From NCBI RefSeq assembly GCF_000702005.1, contig NZ_JNKI01000017.1:1-64000 (forward strand): a stretch of DNA of 64,000 nucleotides. The letters run 5' to 3'. Source of the DNA: Selenomonas sp. ND2010. GTDB lineage: Bacteria > Bacillota > Negativicutes > Selenomonadales > Selenomonadaceae. This document shows positions 1 through 8,217 of the stretch, one piece after another. A program made the translations under genes and the position numbers. Each line of letters opens with the position of its first letter. The first letter of the stretch is position 1. The notes beneath the pieces were generated by a model. The model was given only the letters and a program-made list of their open reading frames with translations, searched no databases and had not been told where the DNA came from.

Positions 1-1
1 A

Positions 2-160
2 GCGGATATGAGCTTCCGCCGATTTTTAACCCGTGGCAATAAAAATGTCCTTGTGGAAACGATGCTGCTTGCAATGGCTTATAACATTCAAAAGCTGCAT
101 TGCAAAATACAGGCAGAAAAGCTTAACCGGCACTTAATCCCTGTGGATAACGCTGCTTAA
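2..160 (+). mobile_element. C-terminal end of an IS1182-like transposase (cut by window edge)
   Basis: An open frame enters from the left edge and stops with TAA at 158-160, giving about 52 residues. The peptide contains FRRFLTRG, then NVLVETML and AMAYNIQKLH, which resembles the C-terminal end of IS1182-family (DDE) transposases, where an arginine-rich F-RFL-RG segment is followed by a helix ending in N-I-KL. The start lies outside the window, so it cannot be told whether the element is intact. It lies downstream of, and convergent with, rpsI. Family assignment is by pattern recognition only. Confidence 0.6.
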
Positions 161-169
161 AAAATCAAA

Positions 170-218
170 GAGCGCAAGAAACAAAGACGATTTTCAGACC
201 GTCTGGTGTCTTGCGCTC
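170..218. repeat. Inverted repeat just after the transposase stop
   Basis: GAGCGCAAGA at 170-179 pairs exactly with TCTTGCGCTC at 209-218. An inner AGACG (185-189) and CGTCT (200-204) can also pair. It starts ten bases after the transposase stop codon, so it is best explained as the transposase transcription terminator or a structure inside the right end of the element. No strong T-run follows. Confidence 0.5.
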
Positions 219-273
219 AAAATTCCTGTATTTTGCTCTTACTTTTAAGATATCGTCAAGTTGAAAAGCTAAT

Positions 274-314
274 GGGGCTGTGCATAAGTAATTTCTCACT
301 CATGCAACAGCCCC
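274..314. repeat. Imperfect inverted repeat, possible right end of the IS
   Basis: GGGGCTGT at 274-281 pairs with ACAGCCCC at 307-314, and the adjoining GCAT and ATGC also pair around one bulged base. A terminus reading GGGGCTGTTGCAT inward is the kind of end many insertion sequences carry, so 314 may be the right boundary of the element. A pyrimidine run follows, so a terminator is the alternative. The left end lies outside the window, so the two cannot be compared. Confidence 0.4.
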
Positions 315-357
315 TTTCTTTTCTATTATCTATCCATCTATTAACTACAGCTGCTAA

Positions 358-392
358 CAAAAAAACCATCAGCCAAATGACTGATGGTTTTT
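358..392 (-). terminator. Rho-independent terminator of rplM-rpsI
   Basis: A 10-bp stem, AAACCATCAG (363-372) with CTGATGGTTT (381-390), has A-runs on the left and T-runs on the right, so it can work in both directions. On the minus strand it lies 27 bases past the rpsI stop codon. It could also stop transcription arriving from the plus-strand insertion element. Confidence 0.85.
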
Positions 393-418
393 TCCAATTC
401 CGTATAAAAACGCAAGAA

Positions 419-811
419 TTAACGTTTCGAGAACTGCGAAGCTTTACGAGCTTTCTTGAGACCGTATTTACGGCGCTCTTTCTCACGCGGATCACGCGTT
501 ACGAAACCAGCTTTCTTCAGAGCCGGGCGAAGCTCAGCATCCATTTCCATGAGTGCACGGGTGATGCCATGACGAATAGCACCAGCCTGACCAGTTACAC
601 CGCCACCTGCAACGTTAGCGATGACGTCATACTTGTCGTTAGTCTCCGTAAGGTTGAGCGGCTGACGAACAATCAGTTCCAGCGTGCCCAGACCAAAATA
701 CTCTTCCATGCTACGACCGTTGATCGTAACTTTGCCTTCGCCTGGAACCAGACGAACACGGGCAACGGAAGATTTTCTGCGGCCAGTGCCGTAGTAGCTT
801 ACTTGTGCCAT
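419..811 (-). CDS. rpsI: 30S ribosomal protein S9
   Basis: A 130-residue protein, the usual length for bacterial S9, a small-subunit protein whose basic C-terminal tail reaches the P-site tRNA. The N-terminus carries [14 protein letters not shown], the centre has [15 protein letters not shown], and the end is the conserved basic [12 protein letters not shown], finishing in SKR. The ATG at 809-811 follows a GGAGG-type ribosome site. It lies 23 bases after rplM, the standard rplM-rpsI operon, and is followed by the hairpin at 358-392. Confidence 0.98.
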   Translation of the reverse strand: MAQVSYYGTGRRKSSVARVRLVPGEGKVTINGRSMEEYFGLGTLELIVRQPLNLTETNDKYDVIANVAGGGVTGQAGAIRHGITRALMEMDAELRPALKKAGFVTRDPREKERRKYGLKKARKASQFSKR

Positions 812-834
812 TTAGAAGTTCCTCCCTTTCCAGA

Positions 835-1275
835 TTAGCGAATGTTCAGCTCGAGCTTTTCCGGCTTCTGAGCTGCATGCGGATGCTCGCTGCCAGCATA
901 AACGCTGAGTTTGCGATACATCTGAGCACCGAGGCGGTTATGCGGCAGCATGCCTTTGATAGCGTGCTCCAGAACGCGCTCCGGGAACTTCTCGAGCATC
1001 AGGCCAGCCGACGTGAACGTCGTGCCACCCTGGTAACCGGAATGACGGAAATAAGTTTTGTCCGTCAGTTTCTTACCCGTGAATTTTACTTTCTCTGCAT
1101 TGATGACGATGACGTAATCACCCGTATCAACGTGCGGAGTAAAGGTCGGTTTATTTTTACCGCGAAGAACTTTTGCGACTTCAGCTGCGAGGCGGCCGAC
1201 AGTCTGGCCTTCAGCGTCTACAACATACCATTTGCGCTCGATATTGGATGCATTTGCCATAAACGTTGTCTTCAT
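835..1275 (-). CDS. rplM: 50S ribosomal protein L13
   Basis: A 146-residue protein of normal L13 length, an early-assembling large-subunit protein. The start MKTTFMA, the segment [17 protein letters not shown], and HSGYQGG with [15 protein letters not shown] are family hallmarks. The ATG at 1273-1275 has a purine-rich GGGGGGAAA ribosome site. It is the first gene of the rplM-rpsI operon and has a strong promoter about 110 bases upstream, leaving a leader of about 100 bases that could carry autoregulation. Confidence 0.98.
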   Translation of the reverse strand: MKTTFMANASNIERKWYVVDAEGQTVGRLAAEVAKVLRGKNKPTFTPHVDTGDYVIVINAEKVKFTGKKLTDKTYFRHSGYQGGTTFTSAGLMLEKFPERVLEHAIKGMLPHNRLGAQMYRKLSVYAGSEHPHAAQKPEKLELNIR

Positions 1276-1377
1276 GCGATTTCCCCCCTAATAATTTCAT
1301 TTCTAATTTTATCGGTATATGATGCTCTTGTATTCGGCTTCCGGGGCTAATGGATGCCTGATTCCGTAACATCACAT
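1276..1377 (-). promoter_or_regulatory. rplM 5' leader, possible ribosomal-protein leader RNA
   Basis: About 100 bases separate the predicted transcription start (near 1377) from the rplM ATG. Short complementary G/C segments occur in it (GGCATCC, GCCCCGG, GAAGCC). An L13-binding leader RNA is known upstream of rplM in low-GC Firmicutes, but I cannot confirm a match to that fold by eye. The leader is inferred from promoter position only. Confidence 0.3.
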
Positions 1378-1383
1378 AGAAAT

Positions 1384-1412
1384 ATTCTACTCATAAAAGT
1401 GCAACAAGTCAA
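1384..1412 (-). promoter_or_regulatory. Sigma-70-type promoter for rplM-rpsI
   Basis: Read on the minus strand, TTGACT (-35, 1407-1412) and TAGAAT (-10, 1384-1389) are separated by exactly 17 bases. It lies between the epimerase terminator-like hairpin and rplM and points toward rplM. Confidence 0.8.
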
Positions 1413-1443
1413 GGGCTTTTTTGTATTTCCCTAGAAATTTTCT

Positions 1444-1478
1444 CTAAGTTATCCACGAGTTTTTTGTGGATAACTTAG
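1444..1478 (-). terminator. Strong hairpin overlapping the epimerase stop codon
   Basis: CTAAGTTATCCAC (1444-1456) pairs perfectly over 13 bp with GTGGATAACTTAG (1466-1478) around a 9-base loop. The upstream arm contains the TAA stop of the epimerase gene (1475-1477). It ends the long cob-epimerase transcription unit. The run of U after the stem is weak in this direction. Each arm also resembles a DnaA box (TTATCCACA), probably by chance. Confidence 0.55.
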
Positions 1479-2398
1479 CCTTCGCCGCTAAAGCCTTTGA
1501 TGGTTTTTTTCAGTCCCTTTTTCAGACTCGTATGCGGATTCCAGTTGAGTTTCTCTCTTGCCCTCGCACAGTCTAACACCAAATTCCCCTGCAATTGGCT
1601 GCCAGCCGAACCAACGGAAACCTCCAGTTTTTTCCACGTTACATCTTCCAGCAAATGTATCAATTCCCTGGTATTCGTCGCCATACCAGAGCTCAAATTA
1701 TAGACTGCATTAACTTCATCCGTTAAGAGTGCTGCATTTACGCCAGCGGCTACGTCGCCAGCATAAAGGAAATCATGGGATTTCCCATCACCATAAATCG
1801 TTATCGCATTACCCGCTATGATTTTTTTGACAAAGGACCCGATGATGCCGCCCTCACCGCTTTCGCGTTGTCGTTCTCCATACACATCCGCCAAGCGCAA
1901 GATAATATAATTGAGTCCATAGAGACGCTGATACATCACCAGATACTCTTCTACTGTCTTTTTGCTAAGTCCATAAAACGAGCAAGGAGCCAATTCCTGT
2001 ATTTCGCTAACAGGCTGCCGATTCTCCGGCACATTCCCATATACTGCCGATGCAGACGAAAAGACAACCCGCTGCACATCGCTTTTACGGGCTGCCTCTA
2101 AGATATTAACGGTTCCGATTATATTCTCCATCGCATCAAACGCAGGATCAGCCAAGGAATCCTTGACGGTAGTCTGAGCCGCCAAATGCACCATCCAATC
2201 AAAACGTGCCTTCATAATGCGCGGAATTACTGCAGCGGACCTCACATCCATTTCCCACGATTCGCAATCAGCCGGTACATTATCCCAATCGCCGGTACTT
2301 CCATTATCGAGCACCGTTACCGCATGTCCTTCCGCCAGAAGCCGGCGCACAACATGCGAGCCAATAAATCCAGCTCCACCTGTTACCAAAACCTTCAT
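1475..2398 (-). CDS. NAD-dependent sugar-nucleotide epimerase/dehydratase (extended SDR, GalE-like)
   Basis: A 307-residue extended short-chain dehydrogenase/reductase. The N-terminal Rossmann motif TGGAGFIG is at 6-13, HLAAQ is near 71-75, and the catalytic pair is Y142 and K146 in FYGLSKK. Such proteins epimerise or dehydrate nucleotide sugars such as UDP-glucose using bound NAD; the exact substrate cannot be read here. It starts 30 bases downstream of cobC and is probably co-transcribed with the cobamide genes, although no step of cobamide synthesis needs it. UDP-glucose 4-epimerase is the commonest label for this subgroup. Confidence 0.8.
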   Translation of the reverse strand: MKVLVTGGAGFIGSHVVRRLLAEGHAVTVLDNGSTGDWDNVPADCESWEMDVRSAAVIPRIMKARFDWMVHLAAQTTVKDSLADPAFDAMENIIGTVNILEAARKSDVQRVVFSSASAVYGNVPENRQPVSEIQELAPCSFYGLSKKTVEEYLVMYQRLYGLNYIILRLADVYGERQRESGEGGIIGSFVKKIIAGNAITIYGDGKSHDFLYAGDVAAGVNAALLTDEVNAVYNLSSGMATNTRELIHLLEDVTWKKLEVSVGSAGSQLQGNLVLDCARAREKLNWNPHTSLKKGLKKTIKGFSGEG

Positions 2399-2428
2399 AA
2401 CAGATTCCCCTCTTTATTCCCTGAATTC

Positions 2429-3046
2429 TCAGCGCAATTCTCCCAAATGAGCGGTACTATTCAACAGTTCAACGGTAGGATTGCCCTCGGCATCATATCG
2501 CACGATATTTACCGCTGTATTGAACTGACGGATACTCCAAAGATACTGAAGCGGCATGTGCAGGGCTGCTGTCAGCATCGTGCGCAGAACTGCTCCATGC
2601 GCCGCAATCATGATGGTCTGCCCCTCATGTTTCTGTATCAATTCCTGCAAACGCGACATTGCCCGCTGCTGAACTTCGGGGAAGGATTCCCCATGCGGGA
2701 TATTAAGAATATCGGGATGCGCCAGGAAATTCTTCATGGCATCCGGCCAGGAAGCAACAATCTGCTCATAGGTAAGCCCCTCCCAATCGCCAAAACTTAG
2801 CTCGCGAAAAGCAGGCTCCAAGTTCACCTCTAGCGCGAATCGCTTTGCCACTGTCTCAGCAGTAACTCGTGCGCGAATGAGATCACTGGAATAGATTGCA
2901 TCGATATGCGCTACCGGGAAATTCGCCGCTAATTTTTCCGCCTGATCAACTCCTGCCGCCGATAAGGCCACATCCGACTGCCCCTGATATCGGCCACTAA
3001 CATTCCACTCCGTCTGTCCATGACGGACAAAAACCACTTTTACCAT
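2429..3046 (-). CDS. cobC: Histidine-phosphatase family protein, probable alpha-ribazole phosphatase
   Basis: A 205-residue member of the phosphoglycerate-mutase-like histidine phosphatases. The catalytic VRHGQTEWN is at 7-15 and AAHGAVLR carries the second active-site histidine. CobC removes phosphate from alpha-ribazole-5'-phosphate or from cobalamin-5'-phosphate at the end of nucleotide-loop assembly. Family alone would allow other phosphatase roles; location as the last gene of the cob series, three bases after cobD, supports CobC. It lacks any signal peptide, so it acts in the cytoplasm. Confidence 0.8.
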   Translation of the reverse strand: MVKVVFVRHGQTEWNVSGRYQGQSDVALSAAGVDQAEKLAANFPVAHIDAIYSSDLIRARVTAETVAKRFALEVNLEPAFRELSFGDWEGLTYEQIVASWPDAMKNFLAHPDILNIPHGESFPEVQQRAMSRLQELIQKHEGQTIMIAAHGAVLRTMLTAALHMPLQYLWSIRQFNTAVNIVRYDAEGNPTVELLNSTAHLGELR

Positions 3047-3049
3047 GAA

Positions 3050-4120
3050 TTACAATTCCTCCAATGCTGCCAGCAGCTGTTCGTTTTCCGCCGGCTGGCG
3101 AACGGCGATGCGCACATAGCTTTCGCCATCTAATCCCAAATAATTCGCACAATCTCTCACTAAAATGCCCTTATCCCGAAGCTTTTGCGTAAATTCGCGG
3201 CTGGTGAGTCCCGTACCACGAATGTCCAATAACATAAAATTGACACTGGGCCGATAGGCACGAATTCCTCGGCAGCCATCAATGCGTTCGTAGAAGCGCT
3301 GCATTTCTTCCGCGATAAACTTCTTGCTCTGTTGCTGGTAGTCCTTATCGTTCAATGCTGCCACACCAGCTTTTTGTGCCAGCAGATTAACATTCCAGAC
3401 ATCTTTGCCCGCATTAAGCCGTTGCGCAAGTTTTGGGCAGGCCGTGCCAAAGCCCAGCCGCAGGCCAGGCAGCGCATAAAATTTTGTCATTGACTGAATT
3501 ACGAAGAGATTCGGATATTCCGTTACCAGATCGCGAACCGTATAACGACTGTCATACGGCAAAAAATCCAGGAAAGATTCATCGACTACCAGCCACTGAT
3601 GACCGCCCCGCATTTCTTCGAGCAGATGAACCAACTCATTGCGTGTGATAAGCGATCCGGTAGGATTGTTCGGATTTCCCAAAATAATACAATCGGTTAC
3701 CGCCAGCGCTCCCATAAAGGAATCCCAATCGATACGGAAATCATCCTCCGGGTCAAGGTGGAATAAATTCACCTTAGCACGCGCCGCCAACGCCGCCCGT
3801 TCGTACTCACTGAACGACGGAACCGGCAGCAAAACATTGCGCGGACGCACCGTCTGCAAAAAAAGATAGAAAAGCTCTGCGGCACCATTGCCCAGTACAA
3901 TCTCTTTTTCCGAAACATTATACGATTCCGAAATAGCTTTTTTCAATTCGGCGGCATCCGGATCTGGATAATGAATGACTTCATGGACAGCTAAGGAAAT
4001 GGCCTGATAAACGGCCGGGGACAATCCCTGCGGATTCACATTCGCTGAAAAATCCAGCCAAGCTTCGCCATTTTTTCGCGCAGTATAAACGTTGCCACCA
4101 TGCTCAAACTTTTCCATCAT
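3050..4120 (-). CDS. cobD: Threonine-phosphate decarboxylase (PLP-dependent)
   Basis: A 356-residue class I/II aminotransferase-fold protein. It decarboxylates L-threonine-O-3-phosphate to (R)-1-amino-2-propanol phosphate, the linker that joins corrin ring and nucleotide loop. Visible features are GNGAAELFYL near 77-86, NPNNPTG, VVDESF, and SMTKFYALPGLRLGFG with the PLP-binding lysine near residue 213. I chose the ATG at 4118-4120, two bases after the cbiA stop and behind GGAAAGAG; a longer frame reaches 4162 but overlaps cbiA and has no clear ribosome site. The adjacent GHMP kinase would supply its substrate. Confidence 0.9.
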   Translation of the reverse strand: MMEKFEHGGNVYTARKNGEAWLDFSANVNPQGLSPAVYQAISLAVHEVIHYPDPDAAELKKAISESYNVSEKEIVLGNGAAELFYLFLQTVRPRNVLLPVPSFSEYERAALAARAKVNLFHLDPEDDFRIDWDSFMGALAVTDCIILGNPNNPTGSLITRNELVHLLEEMRGGHQWLVVDESFLDFLPYDSRYTVRDLVTEYPNLFVIQSMTKFYALPGLRLGFGTACPKLAQRLNAGKDVWNVNLLAQKAGVAALNDKDYQQQSKKFIAEEMQRFYERIDGCRGIRAYRPSVNFMLLDIRGTGLTSREFTQKLRDKGILVRDCANYLGLDGESYVRIAVRQPAENEQLLAALEEL

Positions 4121-4122
4121 AA

Positions 4123-5520
4123 TCACTCTCTTTCCTTTTTTTCCAGCTTCCATGCAAGGCAATACTCCACGAATGATTTTGCTGCCTCCGGGCAGCCAGC
4201 AAAATGAAGATGCAAATAACTGCCAAGAACATTGTTAACCTGCCGCCCCGCGCCATAAGTCAAATTGTTACGAAGCTTAGTAAAGCAAAAGGGTCTTTCC
4301 GCGTCCTCCCTCTCCTGTTCTCGCGAAAAATGAAATTCATGGCCACGAAGCTTTGTCCCCTTGGGTCCCAAAAACGAATCTTGCCTGAGGACAGCTTCCA
4401 CATAACCAACCATCTGCAGTTTTGGGGTCATGACCGCCTGTCCCGAAAACACGCCAGTCATCGCATAAACCTCGCCAGCAAAATCCTGCAGGCTGTCCAT
4501 CAGATACATATAGCCACCACATTCCGCATAGATTGGCATGCCCGCCGCAGCTTTTTCCTGAATTTCCTGCCGCATGGATCGGTTGGCCGCGAGCTGCGCG
4601 GCGAACATCTCGGGAAAACCACCGCCAATCAATAAGCCATCCACATCAGGAATCCCTTTGTCCCGAAGCGGACTGAAAGGAACAAGTTCTGCCCCAAAGT
4701 GCTTTAAAACATCCAAACTCGTAGGATAGTAAAACGAAAAGGCTTCATCCAGTGCTACCCCAATGCGGCATAGCTTCAGTTTCTGCCCATCCTTCCGATA
4801 AAGCGTTCGGACCTTCAATGGTTTTGCTGTTTGAGCCAACCGCAGCAGCGCCTCTAAATCCAGCTGACGCGCTGCTGCGCGTCCCATCTTGCCGATTACC
4901 TCCTGCTCGTCGTTTTCCTCGACGGGCAAAAGCCCCAAATGACGCTCCGGCAGCTTCAGTTCCTCATTGCGCCGCAACGCTCCATAAACCTCAATGCCGA
5001 TTGCCTTCATCGCTTCACGAATCATGGCTTCATGAGTATCCGACCCCAAACGGTTTAAGATGACGCCTGCCAACTGCACCGTTGGGTCATAATCTCGAAA
5101 TCCCTGTGCGATGGCAGCGGCCGATGCGCCCATAGATTTGGCATCAATGACTAAAAGCACCGGTGCATCGAGAAGTTTTGCCACAGACGCGGTGGAACTT
5201 ACGCCCCGTCTTCCTCCATCGTATAACCCCATAACGCCTTCAACTACCGCGATATCGGCCCCTTCACAGGCTGCAGCAAAAATCGCCGGCACAGCATTCT
5301 CGGGCGTCAGCCAAGTGTCAAGATTATGCGCCGGCCGGCCACTGGCTAATTTATGATATCCTGGATCGATGTAATCGGGACCAACTTTAAAGGACTGCAC
5401 CTTAAGGCCACGTTCCCTAAGTGCCGCCAATAACCCGGTAACAATTGTCGTCTTTCCCGATCCTGACTGGGTTGCTCCAATGACAATCCGCGGGATTGCA
5501 TACTGATTTGCGTACTGCAA
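4123..5520 (-). CDS. cbiA: Cobyrinate a,c-diamide synthase
   Basis: A 465-residue ATP-dependent amidase that converts cobyrinate side chains a and c to amides with glutamine. The N-terminal dethiobiotin-synthetase-like domain has the P-loop GATQSGSGKTT (15-25) and the C-terminal class I-like glutamine amidotransferase domain has the nucleophile in YAECGGYMYLM. The start is a TTG at 5518-5520, chosen because it lies six bases after GAGGTG and no ATG precedes the P-loop. The gene runs directly into cobD. Confidence 0.95.
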   Translation of the reverse strand: MQYANQYAIPRIVIGATQSGSGKTTIVTGLLAALRERGLKVQSFKVGPDYIDPGYHKLASGRPAHNLDTWLTPENAVPAIFAAACEGADIAVVEGVMGLYDGGRRGVSSTASVAKLLDAPVLLVIDAKSMGASAAAIAQGFRDYDPTVQLAGVILNRLGSDTHEAMIREAMKAIGIEVYGALRRNEELKLPERHLGLLPVEENDEQEVIGKMGRAAARQLDLEALLRLAQTAKPLKVRTLYRKDGQKLKLCRIGVALDEAFSFYYPTSLDVLKHFGAELVPFSPLRDKGIPDVDGLLIGGGFPEMFAAQLAANRSMRQEIQEKAAAGMPIYAECGGYMYLMDSLQDFAGEVYAMTGVFSGQAVMTPKLQMVGYVEAVLRQDSFLGPKGTKLRGHEFHFSREQEREDAERPFCFTKLRNNLTYGAGRQVNNVLGSYLHLHFAGCPEAAKSFVEYCLAWKLEKKERE

Positions 5521-5553
5521 CGAAACACCTCTTCTGCTACGATTTCACCTTGA

Positions 5554-6441
5554 TTATCTAAAAAGTTCTACAAACTCTTCACATTTTCCTTCTGCCACCT
5601 GAACGCCCCCGCCCTGCAGGCGTGTCTGCATGAGCAGCACTAAGTGGGGAAAGCGCTGGCGAATCATTTGCGTGCCCAGTTGCAGCGACGCATCCGAAAA
5701 CTTCTCCGGCCAAAGCACGCCAATCACCGTACCGCTATGGGCAACGTTGATTCCCAAAGCACCGTGCTGCCTTACAAAAGCCAACAGCTCCTCCAATCCT
5801 TCCTTATACAAAAGCGATTGATTATTCAAGGCACTCATAACTGCTGCCTCAGCAATGAGCGCCTCATCCTGCGCCTGCCAGCCCTCTTCAAATAAAGCCA
5901 GCGCCTCTGCCGAACGATTTTCCCCATCCTCTTTAACCTGCTCGTGATAACGAAGGGTATCGACCGCACCGCCGGTATCGAAAATCGAAATGCGAAAAGC
6001 CGGCAAGCCGTGATAGCTTGCCAGCCAATCGCCATTCATATGGTTGATGCAGACCACTTGCGGATAAAAAACTCCATCTGTCGGTTCGATACTGGCTGCC
6101 ATACGCATGATTTCTTCCGGATACGTGCGATAATCAAAAGCCAATGCCACAGCCACTACCGTTGCGGCAATATCCGCACTAGAAGAAGCCATCCCCTTTC
6201 CTCTCGGCAAACTCGATTCCAGACAAAGTCCCCAGGGAAGCTCCTCCTTCCCCAGACTAGTCAGTGTTTTTTCCAACGCCATCAGCGACTTTCGTCCCAA
6301 GCCATGAATACCCGACAACGCATCGGAAATTCGAACCGTTGTATAACTTCCCACCGGGCAGGTGACAAGAAACGGGTTCCCTGCTTTCATCCCCTGCAGG
6401 AGTTCCCCACAAGAACCGGGAACGCGAACCATCAATTCCAT
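5554..6441 (-). CDS. pduX: GHMP kinase, probable PduX-like L-threonine kinase
   Basis: A 295-residue GHMP-superfamily kinase. The N-terminal VPGSCGELLQG and the phosphate-binding loop PRGKGMASSSADIAA (about 85-99) match the PduX group, which phosphorylates L-threonine to give the substrate of CobD. Other GHMP kinases (homoserine or mevalonate kinases) share the fold, but the GSCGELLQG start and position between cobS and cbiA favour threonine kinase. It supplies the de novo aminopropanol arm. No transmembrane or signal segments. Confidence 0.82.
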   Translation of the reverse strand: MELMVRVPGSCGELLQGMKAGNPFLVTCPVGSYTTVRISDALSGIHGLGRKSLMALEKTLTSLGKEELPWGLCLESSLPRGKGMASSSADIAATVVAVALAFDYRTYPEEIMRMAASIEPTDGVFYPQVVCINHMNGDWLASYHGLPAFRISIFDTGGAVDTLRYHEQVKEDGENRSAEALALFEEGWQAQDEALIAEAAVMSALNNQSLLYKEGLEELLAFVRQHGALGINVAHSGTVIGVLWPEKFSDASLQLGTQMIRQRFPHLVLLMQTRLQGGGVQVAEGKCEEFVELFR

Positions 6442-6467
6442 ACCTTACGCTCCTAAATAACTATTTT

Positions 6468-7235
6468 TCAGCGCCACAAAATGTGCAAACCGCCTGGAAT
6501 CCAAGAAGTCACCAGAAATACCACCAATACCATCGTCTCTGTGAGAGTTTCCACTGCTCCATACGTATCTCCGGTCAGTCCGCCAAGCTTACTGGTCAGC
6601 CAGGCTCCAAGCAGCCAGGCAAAGCCCAAGCCAACGGCCAGCGCCGCAATGGCTGCCTGCCCCCAGGGAACTACAAACAGCAGCGTCGTGATGCCAGCAA
6701 CTGCCAAAGTCTTTTTATCGGCCATATCCGAAAACGCTTTTCCCATGCCCTCCGGGCGCGCATACGGAAAAAAAGCGATAACCATAACCATCGCCATGCG
6801 GCCAATAACCGGCATGACAAAGAGTGCCGTCATAAGCAGTACCAATTTGATATCACGAAGCACCGTCCAATTTATCATCATCAAGGAGACCAAGGCTATG
6901 ACCCCGAACGCCCCCACGCGGCTGTCCTTCATGATTTCTAGTTTTCGCTCCCGACTGCGAGCTGAAAAAACGCCATCGGCCGTATCCATATAGCCGTCAA
7001 GCAGCAGGCCGCCCGTCACCAGCACCGGCAGCAAAACTAAAACCGTCGTGACAAAATTCGCCCAGCCAAAAACCGCCACCAAACACCAGGTCACCAGCAT
7101 GTAAATCAAACCTAACACGACCCCCACCAACGGAAAAAATTTCGTACTGCGGCCAAAATCCTCCATCGTCAGATCCGGCTGATTCTTCACATGAATGCGC
7201 GTTAGAAATTGCAATGCAGTAATAAATGAATTCAT
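6468..7235 (-). CDS. cobS: Adenosylcobinamide-GDP ribazoletransferase (cobalamin synthase)
   Basis: A 255-residue integral membrane enzyme that joins activated cobinamide-GDP to alpha-ribazole or its phosphate. The conserved segment LLLDGYMDTADGVFSARSRERKLEIMKDSRVGAFG (split here: DGYMDTADG then KDSRVGAFG) carries the acidic motif typical of CobS, and most of the rest is hydrophobic helices. Length is normal. It lies between cbiB and the pduX-like gene. The base on the ribazole is not revealed by this protein. Confidence 0.95.
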   Translation of the reverse strand: MNSFITALQFLTRIHVKNQPDLTMEDFGRSTKFFPLVGVVLGLIYMLVTWCLVAVFGWANFVTTVLVLLPVLVTGGLLLDGYMDTADGVFSARSRERKLEIMKDSRVGAFGVIALVSLMMINWTVLRDIKLVLLMTALFVMPVIGRMAMVMVIAFFPYARPEGMGKAFSDMADKKTLAVAGITTLLFVVPWGQAAIAALAVGLGFAWLLGAWLTSKLGGLTGDTYGAVETLTETMVLVVFLVTSWIPGGLHILWR

Positions 7236-7275
7236 CGCTACTATCCTCCTGGCTGTTTCTGATGGTTATTTCGCT

Positions 7276-8217
7276 TCATAACCCAAACATGGCATACGCA
7301 ATGAGGATAAACATCACCGTCACGGTGTACATCATGCGAATCGACTCCATAATATGCTTGGGTGCTATCATCTCGATGACATCTCCCATATATGCCCGAA
7401 AATGCTTCTTGCCAAAGTAAGAATTAACACCGCCCAATCGGACATGCAAAGCCCCTGCAACCGTAGCTTCCGCATAACCGCCATTAGGGCTTGGATGCTT
7501 TTCCGCATCTCGAAGCATTACCCGATAAGCATTCTTATAATCAAAGCCCAACACCCAGGCCGCAAAGATAAACAAGACCCCTGTGATACGCGCTGGAATG
7601 TAGTTCAAGACATCATCAAGCTTGGCTGCTGCCCGGCCAAAATACAGGTATTTATCGTTCTTGTAACCAATCATCGAATCCATGGTATTCGCGGCCCGAT
7701 AGAGCACTGCTAGTGGAACTCCGCCAATGACGAAAAAAAAGAGTGGCGCGATAATACCATCGACGGTATTTTCGGCAATTGTTTCAACAGCAGCACGGGC
7801 AATTTCCGAATCGTCAAGATTTTCCGTATCACGGCCAACAATCCAGCCTACTTTTTGGCGTGCCTCTTCCAATTCGCCGAGAATAAGCAGCGTGTAGATG
7901 CCCTTCCCCGCCTTGGCAAGACTCTTAGGGGAAATAGTAAACGACAACAAAATACCGCCGACTACCGCGGAACCAAAAGACCACGGAATTCGATAGGAAA
8001 GCATCATGATCGCCGCAGCCGCTTCATAGGAAACCAACAGCGTAATCAGTACGAGCATAGCCCCCATTGCAAATTTTTTGCCATCGCTGTCTTCTTGTTG
8101 ATAAAACCACGTTTCCAAAGCACTGATGAGTTTTCCCATCAATACCACAGGATGCCAGCGGCTGTTGGGATCACCGATAACAGTATCCACCAAAAAAGCG
8201 ATAATTGCCGTCAGCAT
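7276..8217 (-). CDS. cbiB: Adenosylcobinamide-phosphate synthase
   Basis: A 313-residue membrane protein that attaches aminopropanol (phosphate) to adenosylcobyric acid. The N-terminal DTVIGDPNSRWHPVVLMG, then AVETIAENTVDGIIAPLFF and DAEKHPSPNGGYAEATVAGAL are CbiB/CobD-type signatures. Several hydrophobic helices are visible. Its ATG at 8215-8217 overlaps the end of cbiP by seven bases, implying translational coupling. Named cbiB to avoid confusion with the decarboxylase CobD next door. Confidence 0.95.
   Translation of the reverse strand: MLTAIIAFLVDTVIGDPNSRWHPVVLMGKLISALETWFYQQEDSDGKKFAMGAMLVLITLLVSYEAAAAIMMLSYRIPWSFGSAVVGGILLSFTISPKSLAKAGKGIYTLLILGELEEARQKVGWIVGRDTENLDDSEIARAAVETIAENTVDGIIAPLFFFVIGGVPLAVLYRAANTMDSMIGYKNDKYLYFGRAAAKLDDVLNYIPARITGVLFIFAAWVLGFDYKNAYRVMLRDAEKHPSPNGGYAEATVAGALHVRLGGVNSYFGKKHFRAYMGDVIEMIAPKHIMESIRMMYTVTVMFILIAYAMFGL

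Noticed and set aside
142-151. DnaA-box-like TGTGGATAA within the transposase fragment
   Set aside because: A single match inside a coding sequence with no cluster of boxes or AT-rich unwinding region; not an origin.
206-838. Long plus-strand open frames opposite rpsI and rplM (206-838, 805-1350)
   Set aside because: Antisense shadows of highly conserved ribosomal protein genes, with no ribosome site or family resemblance.
4121-4162. Longer cobD start at 4162
   Set aside because: Overlaps the cbiA coding end by 40 bases and lacks a ribosome site; the double ATG at 4115-4120 is well placed.
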